Positions 7,301 through 10,280 of a stretch of DNA of 10,280 bases are shown piece by piece. Under the pieces are notes generated by a model, which was not told the DNA's origin, did not search any database, and saw nothing but the letters and a program-made list of their open reading frames with translations. Numbering within the stretch: position 1 is the first letter of the stretch; each line of letters opens with the position of its first letter. The translations under genes were made by a program, and so were the position numbers. Source of the stretch: an uncultured Eubacterium sp. (GTDB lineage: Bacteria > Bacillota > Clostridia > Lachnospirales > Lachnospiraceae); NCBI GenBank assembly GCA_910589595.1, contig CAJUTM010000043.1:1-10280 (forward strand), read 5' to 3'.

Positions 7301-9856
7301 ATCATCTACGGTCATCGTTTTTAAGCCATCCGCAGAGCGGTATTCCTTATCTTTGGATTCATACTCCGTCCCCACGGCATTGACGGTTTGTGTTTCTTCT
7401 CCTGTCTCTGGATCATAAGAGGTTTTTGATACCAGACCGTTTTCATCGGTGTAACTCAGTTCATTACCAAAAGTATCGCAGCTTACTTCTTCCTCCGTAT
7501 AAGTACGGTTATCTGCCGGACGTTTTGCGGAGGTAATGGTTACGGTTTTCTTTGTCTGCTGTCCGAGGCTGTTGTAGGTGTAATCATTCTGGATCACCTC
7601 TTTTTCCCCATCCGTACTGTAAGAAGGGTAGACTTTCCTCTGGGTTTCATTTCCCTGTCCGTCATACTGGAAATCTGTTTTGGAAATGGTTTTGTATGCC
7701 CCGCCGTTTACGCTTCTCTGTTCGGAAATGCTGGCATAATCAATACCGTTGTCTGCCATCCGGCTGACTATCCTATTCTTTGTTTCTGCACCGACATAGG
7801 ATTCCTGAGCCAGAAGAGGCGATACAAAGGCAGCGTCCCCAGCAGGGTATCCGTTTTCTGTCCCCTGATAAGTATAGGTCTTCGTATACAGATGTTCCTT
7901 TCCTTTATTTTTTGCTAGATAGGCTTTGTTTTCTTTTTCCGTGATTACGTTGCGGTCGTTGTCATAGGTATACCCCTGTTTTGTGGTGGCTGCTTTGTCC
8001 CCTTTCTTTCCAAAAGACTTGTCCGTTTCCAGCACCACAAGAGAACCCTTTCCGTTTTTATCATAGCTGTACAGGGTTTCTTCTTTTTCTTTCCCGTAGT
8101 TAATCTCATCGGTAAGAAGTTTATTTTCATTATATATGTAAAGGGTGACATTCTTTTTTGTGTCTTTTTTTAACCGCATTGTCTCTGGATTGATTTTGGA
8201 TTTTTTATAGGTGTAGTCATAATACTTCCCGTTTGTTTTGTATTTGTTCGGATTAAAGGTGCTGACTACGGTTACTGTCCGGAGGCCGCTGTTGCCGTAC
8301 TGCCATGTTTCATAGATGGTTCCCGCGCTGCCGTCTTTTTTGTCTTCCCGCTCACGGAAGTCGTCATAACTGCGCAGGCCGCCGTTTCCTTTTTTCTGGA
8401 AGTAATCGTATTTTACCCCGTTTGATTTTTCCCCTGTTCTGGTGTCTTTTTCATACTCCCTTGTTACATAGAACTGTTCGGTCACGACGTCTCTTTTCTG
8501 CCCGCTTTTTTCCTCTCTGGAGCCGCGCAGGGAACCGGCGCGGTACTCATAGTGGGTTTCACTGCCGTCGGCGGTGATTTTGTTCAGGAGATAGCTCTGG
8601 TTGGTGGAGACACGCTGGGAGGCTACCCCTGCGCCGGAGGTATTCACCAGCCGCTCTACGGTTTTGTAACCATATGTTTCTTTGCTGCCGTCGACCGTTG
8701 CACTGGTAAGAACCACTCCATGCAGCCGGTCGCCATAATGGGGTGTATAAGATTTTTCTTCGGTTTCATACGTGATTGTTTTTTTCGATACTCCTCCTTC
8801 CATACGCTGACCCTGAACGGTTACCGATGAAAGAGTCTTTTCCCCGTCGTCTTCTTTATAATGGAAGACAATTTCCCGTCCGACGGAATCGGTGATTTTA
8901 CTGAAATAGATCCTATCTGTGTAGGTATAGGTGATCTTGTTGTTATGGGCGTCTTTCTGCAGCACCACAACCCCGTCTTCATTGAAATAGGTGCGCAGTC
9001 CTGTTTTGTCACGGAGAAGATATTTGCAGGCAATACCGTCTACGGTCTTATCCCAGTCTTCCAGTTTGATATCCTCATAGCCATAGCCCTCCAGTCCCTT
9101 GATGGAATAACTTTTACTGGCATTGTCTGTCTCTGTCTCGATATTCATCACTCCGGCACTGCCGTAGTGCAGATATCTGGGTTCTTTCCCCCAGCCTTCT
9201 TTCTCTGTCAGTGTGACCGTCTCAATCCAGGGGAAATCATACCGCCAGCCGCTTGCCAGCCCGTATACGTTATGCCTTTCGTTGCTGACAATCTTGGTCC
9301 TCTGGGTTCTTTCTTCATAGTCCGGTTTCCCGTCAAAGGACACTCCTCTTCTCCCCTCCCCCTTTTCATATGTGGCTAACAGGTTTTTCAGGGCTTTTTT
9401 GTGGTTTTTCCAAACGGCCGCGTTTACTATGATACGCCTCTGCGAACCATCTGCCGCTGTGTAATTGACCCAGATGGTGTCTACCTCCAGTTTCTGGGTA
9501 TATTCCACGGTGGCATGGCCTAAGTTGGCTTCGTTGCTGTCATAGTATCGGTTGAGTTCAAAATCCATGCCGCCTGTCCCATCCAGTAACAGGTCATTGC
9601 GGGAAAGCATCAGGTGGCCGGTGGCGGTATCTACACCATCGATTTCCTCGACTTCCAGAGGGGAGCCGGCAAGACGGTTTTCGTAGACACTGCGGAAAGT
9701 GTCACCGTAAGCGGTTTCCACTGCCGTGTTATACACCTCACCAACGGTGAGGTTATCTTCTGCCGCCTGACAGGTACTGCTGTTTGAGGACAAAACAGTT
9801 CCACTTATCATAGCAGCGGTTATTGCTCCAAACAATATCTTTCCTAATCTTCTCAT
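3749..9856 (-). CDS. Secreted RHS-repeat polymorphic toxin with C-terminal GH24 lysozyme tip
   Basis: The protein has about 2035 residues. I start it at the ATG at 9856 because GAGGAG is 10 bases upstream; an in-frame TTG at 9865 is only 1 base from that site. Residues 1-~32 are a Sec signal peptide. Residues ~64-108 (SPLEVEEIDGVDTATGHLML, then LNRYYDS) resemble DUF6531, which opens many RHS toxins. About 1,650 residues of RHS/YD repeats follow (YTYDVNSN, YSYDMDGN, YEYDILG), with an acidic insert near 885-910. Residues ~1762-1825 are the RHS-associated core, with YLRARYYQPDKGRFLTRD and WDPSGN, after which such proteins release the toxin. The last 210 residues match T4-type lysozyme (GH24): GGLTYGYGHYV at 1897-1907, LTQYEFDAL at 1961-1969, and a candidate catalytic Glu in NYEH (E1871), although its distance to the GYGH loop is longer than usual. 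The predicted role is cleavage of rivals' peptidoglycan. Confidence 0.9.
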   Translation of the reverse strand: MRRLGKILFGAITAAMISGTVLSSNSSTCQAAEDNLTVGEVYNTAVETAYGDTFRSVYENRLAGSPLEVEEIDGVDTATGHLMLSRNDLLLDGTGGMDFELNRYYDSNEANLGHATVEYTQKLEVDTIWVNYTAADGSQRRIIVNAAVWKNHKKALKNLLATYEKGEGRRGVSFDGKPDYEERTQRTKIVSNERHNVYGLASGWRYDFPWIETVTLTEKEGWGKEPRYLHYGSAGVMNIETETDNASKSYSIKGLEGYGYEDIKLEDWDKTVDGIACKYLLRDKTGLRTYFNEDGVVVLQKDAHNNKITYTYTDRIYFSKITDSVGREIVFHYKEDDGEKTLSSVTVQGQRMEGGVSKKTITYETEEKSYTPHYGDRLHGVVLTSATVDGSKETYGYKTVERLVNTSGAGVASQRVSTNQSYLLNKITADGSETHYEYRAGSLRGSREEKSGQKRDVVTEQFYVTREYEKDTRTGEKSNGVKYDYFQKKGNGGLRSYDDFREREDKKDGSAGTIYETWQYGNSGLRTVTVVSTFNPNKYKTNGKYYDYTYKKSKINPETMRLKKDTKKNVTLYIYNENKLLTDEINYGKEKEETLYSYDKNGKGSLVVLETDKSFGKKGDKAATTKQGYTYDNDRNVITEKENKAYLAKNKGKEHLYTKTYTYQGTENGYPAGDAAFVSPLLAQESYVGAETKNRIVSRMADNGIDYASISEQRSVNGGAYKTISKTDFQYDGQGNETQRKVYPSYSTDGEKEVIQNDYTYNSLGQQTKKTVTITSAKRPADNRTYTEEEVSCDTFGNELSYTDENGLVSKTSYDPETGEETQTVNAVGTEYESKDKEYRSADGLKTMTVDDYGRVSIDIQDAFGNTVISKDEVAGTWTESIYEYGSREDGDNASGDDEENDSDEEKEETARLIEERTYSFEPDEKRFIVNENGETVPNYYITGKGKDILSGSKHFYDNLGNEIGSAEFRNGELDAAHCTSWSFSKSETEVVGEEDEAQTISISYSKALNSAKYQPEADAEGYYDQFNDAVLSENITKTVTDVGGNTLSQTSTAIRGGNKIETVTTYESDDFGRTTKETTVTRKQQDGKWLPAYETQTLSTYDDNGNVSQTETKSRKEGETEWQSQTVKTDYDEQGQVTKEYTPRGTRENVATKYEYDILGQMIRSEIPQEKKDGSITYQKTTTEYDNTGNVTEKNEQMDGDRTAKTEYTYDKRGNLVMVKSHLEGDKAQYVQYVYDIQGNKVRQFTGMTEPLTLTVTEVAKDTKAEDTFTYAGKTYQLTVSGKKKTDDIRETKYEYDGKNQLVAYTDPGGRKETYTYDVNSNLTKTVDKNGNTQKSTYDYQNRLTEMVAKEKKTGKETKHTYTYNAYGDVATLDDTAFVYDDASGQVTKETTKLTKNKDVVKNYTYDSVGNKSAFAVKVGDDTKLSLHYNYDGESKLTAVTDEKGSQVVGYSYDMDGNLAERTVPGNNQTTTYTYDYQNRLTAMKNQTGSAGIISQHSLEYLANGQKSEETSDVMDKDGRKSQKTAAYTYDLLGRIKRETKTGSEDICYTYDSNNNRKEMTVGNKVTAYRYNKNDELLRTDTLNTDTEKDKVVIYKNDKNGNQLATVNRYEIPSDKKDNTYVDIDVTLGDNRLNENVVNHYNALNQLTQTLTKNYKVSFTYDAEGLRTSKTVNGEKTVFVWDGDQLVMELSESGKVQKRYIRGNDLVYADKGTNTEKQYYVTDPHGNVVQLTDESGKVIKTYEYDSFGNEVNPDSKDDNPFRYCGEYYDKKTGEVYLRARYYQPDKGRFLTRDTYTGEEDEPLSLHLYTYCGNDGVNAWDPSGNAYIEVVVFSPINPNVKPIQYSRMRDDYLFERQKASKAIKELIKNYEHPPKSAEVYSKKGKLKGYTAYNVGDGGLTYGYGHYVKDNDIKRKNETKKYIKNNYLSIKNANRLFEKDIKVSEKAINKYIKRKKKYHIQLTQYEFDALIMERFLSGHLNEDILKILKKGNRNRNRWKKAFLFNKNKASKYYNGWKNRAKEQLEVFFDNEYERNH

Positions 9857-9866
9857 AGATTTCAAA

Positions 9867-9872
9867 CTCCTC
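9867..9872 (-). promoter_or_regulatory. Ribosome binding site that decides the RHS start
   Basis: GAGGAG on the minus strand lies 10 bases from the ATG at 9856 but only 1 base from the upstream in-frame TTG at 9865, so translation should begin at the ATG. Confidence 0.65.
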
Positions 9873-9889
9873 GTATTATATAGTAGTAG

Positions 9890-10235
9890 TTTTTAGAGAC
9901 CCTCTCCAAGGTCTTTCTAACTATTAAGTCATAGTCTTTTCTTTACCTCTTCCATAGGTTCGACTATGATATATAAGATGCTGTGGATTGGTTCTCACCT
10001 CCTACCACTCGATGGTTTTAGGAAGGCTCCAACCACAGTCTCTTTGTTCTTTGTTAATCAGTTAGATACCGCATGACGGTTTATTTAGAACGAGGTTACA
10101 ATCGCAAGGAGCACCTGTGGTTCTAAAACAGTATCAAATACATTTCAAAGGAGATTATTATGATTTACGTAGGAATTGATGTTTCTAAGGATAAGCACGA
10201 TTGCTTTATTACAAACTCGGATGGAGAATTGAATT
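9890..10235 (+). mobile_element. Left end of an IS110-family insertion sequence (truncated)
   Basis: A long non-coding leader with strong secondary structure precedes the start of an IS110-type transposase. IS110 elements lack clear terminal inverted repeats, so the outer boundary near 9890 is an estimate from where the RHS leader ends. Similarity to a transposase stops at ~10228-10235. Only the left end is visible here, and the element is probably inactive. Confidence 0.6.
9925..10130 (+). ncRNA. Candidate IS110 bridge RNA
   Basis: The leader folds into successive hairpins. SL1: TCATAGTC 9929-9936 pairs GACTATGA 9962-9969, with inner ACCT/AGGT. SL2: CTGTGG 9981-9986 pairs CCACAG 10033-10038; after a bulged A, TTGG pairs CCAA, and TCCTA 10000-10004 pairs TAGGA 10019-10023. 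A short ACCG/CGGT hairpin sits at 10068-10080. SL3: TTTAGAAC 10084-10091 pairs GTTCTAAA 10120-10127, with inner AGGT/ACCT. IS110 elements are known to encode, upstream of the recombinase, a bridge RNA with a 5' stem-loop and two internal-loop hairpins that bind target and donor DNA. SL2 and SL3 fit that layout. Expression and exact ends are not shown by the sequence. Confidence 0.55.
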
Positions 10236-10264
10236 GTTCATATTTTTTATCGCCTTTTTCATAA
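10160..10264 (+). pseudogene. Truncated IS110-family transposase, N-terminal fragment
   Basis: The reading begins MIYVGIDVSKDKHDCFITNS and continues DGEL. The YVGIDVSK motif carries the first aspartate of the DEDD (RuvC-like) active site of IS110 recombinases. AAAGGAG lies 6 bases before the ATG, a strong site. After about codon 24 the sequence no longer looks like a transposase and the frame stops at codon 35, whereas intact members have roughly 300-400 residues. Neither other forward frame restores similarity, so this is a true break (deletion or later insertion) rather than a simple frameshift. Confidence 0.8.
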
Positions 10265-10278
10265 GCCCATCCATTTAT
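10235..10278 (-). other. Possible minus-strand coding end abutting the IS110 break
   Basis: Read on the minus strand from the window edge, these bases give NGWAYEKGDKKYEQFN, which looks like protein and is unlike transposase. It runs into the IS sequence. It may be part of a gene lying to the right that the IS remnant interrupts. The stretch is too short to be sure. Confidence 0.2.
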
Positions 10279-10280
10279 AT

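Noticed and set aside
9875..9880. TATAAT on the minus strand before the RHS gene
   Set aside because: It lies 2 bases from the ribosome binding site, so a transcript starting from it would lose that site. No -35 is found at proper spacing.
9895..9916. AGAGACC/GGTCTTT hairpin as a terminator
   Set aside because: Neither strand has the T run needed after the stem. It may be part of the IS end structure instead.
1..10280. CRISPR arrays, tRNA or rRNA genes
   Set aside because: No regularly spaced repeats or tRNA/rRNA signatures were seen on either strand.

Overview
The window looks like the accessory region of a Gram-positive, Lachnospiraceae-type gut Firmicute. The grounds are AGGAG-type ribosome binding sites, a DUF6462-like small protein, a Sec-exported RHS protein without T6SS adaptors, a DUF5050-type secreted beta-propeller, and an IS110 end. 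The species cannot be named from the sequence.

Layout. Positions 1-1650 hold small mobile-element-style genes on the minus strand: a ribbon-helix-helix protein, a DUF6462-like protein and an XRE regulator with a clear terminator. Between the last two lies a poorly coding stretch with a probable decayed minus-strand ORF. Two copies of a ~69 bp element flank the XRE gene. Positions 1650-2705 look empty at first but are an RHS graveyard: an internally deleted RHS gene (signal-peptide end joined to a distal core piece), a frameshifted remnant, and a core 3' piece. Positions 2716-9856 hold one intact module on the minus strand: a ~2035-residue secreted RHS protein ending in a GH24/T4-type lysozyme domain, followed 91 bp later by an exported beta-propeller protein. 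Positions ~9890-10264 hold the left end of an IS110-family element on the plus strand. Its structured non-coding leader is a candidate bridge RNA, and its transposase is cut off after about 24 codons.

How it fits together. The RHS protein is probably a polymorphic contact toxin. The Sec signal exports it, the RHS shell carries the payload, the DPSG core motif marks the end of the shell, and the AT-rich tip is a peptidoglycan hydrolase. A toxin acting on the wall needs an immunity protein outside the membrane. The adjacent exported propeller is well placed for that, but this is inference. The RHS scraps behind it are what repeated tip replacement by recombination in the core would leave. The IS110 end lies just upstream of the RHS start and may have replaced or altered its promoter.
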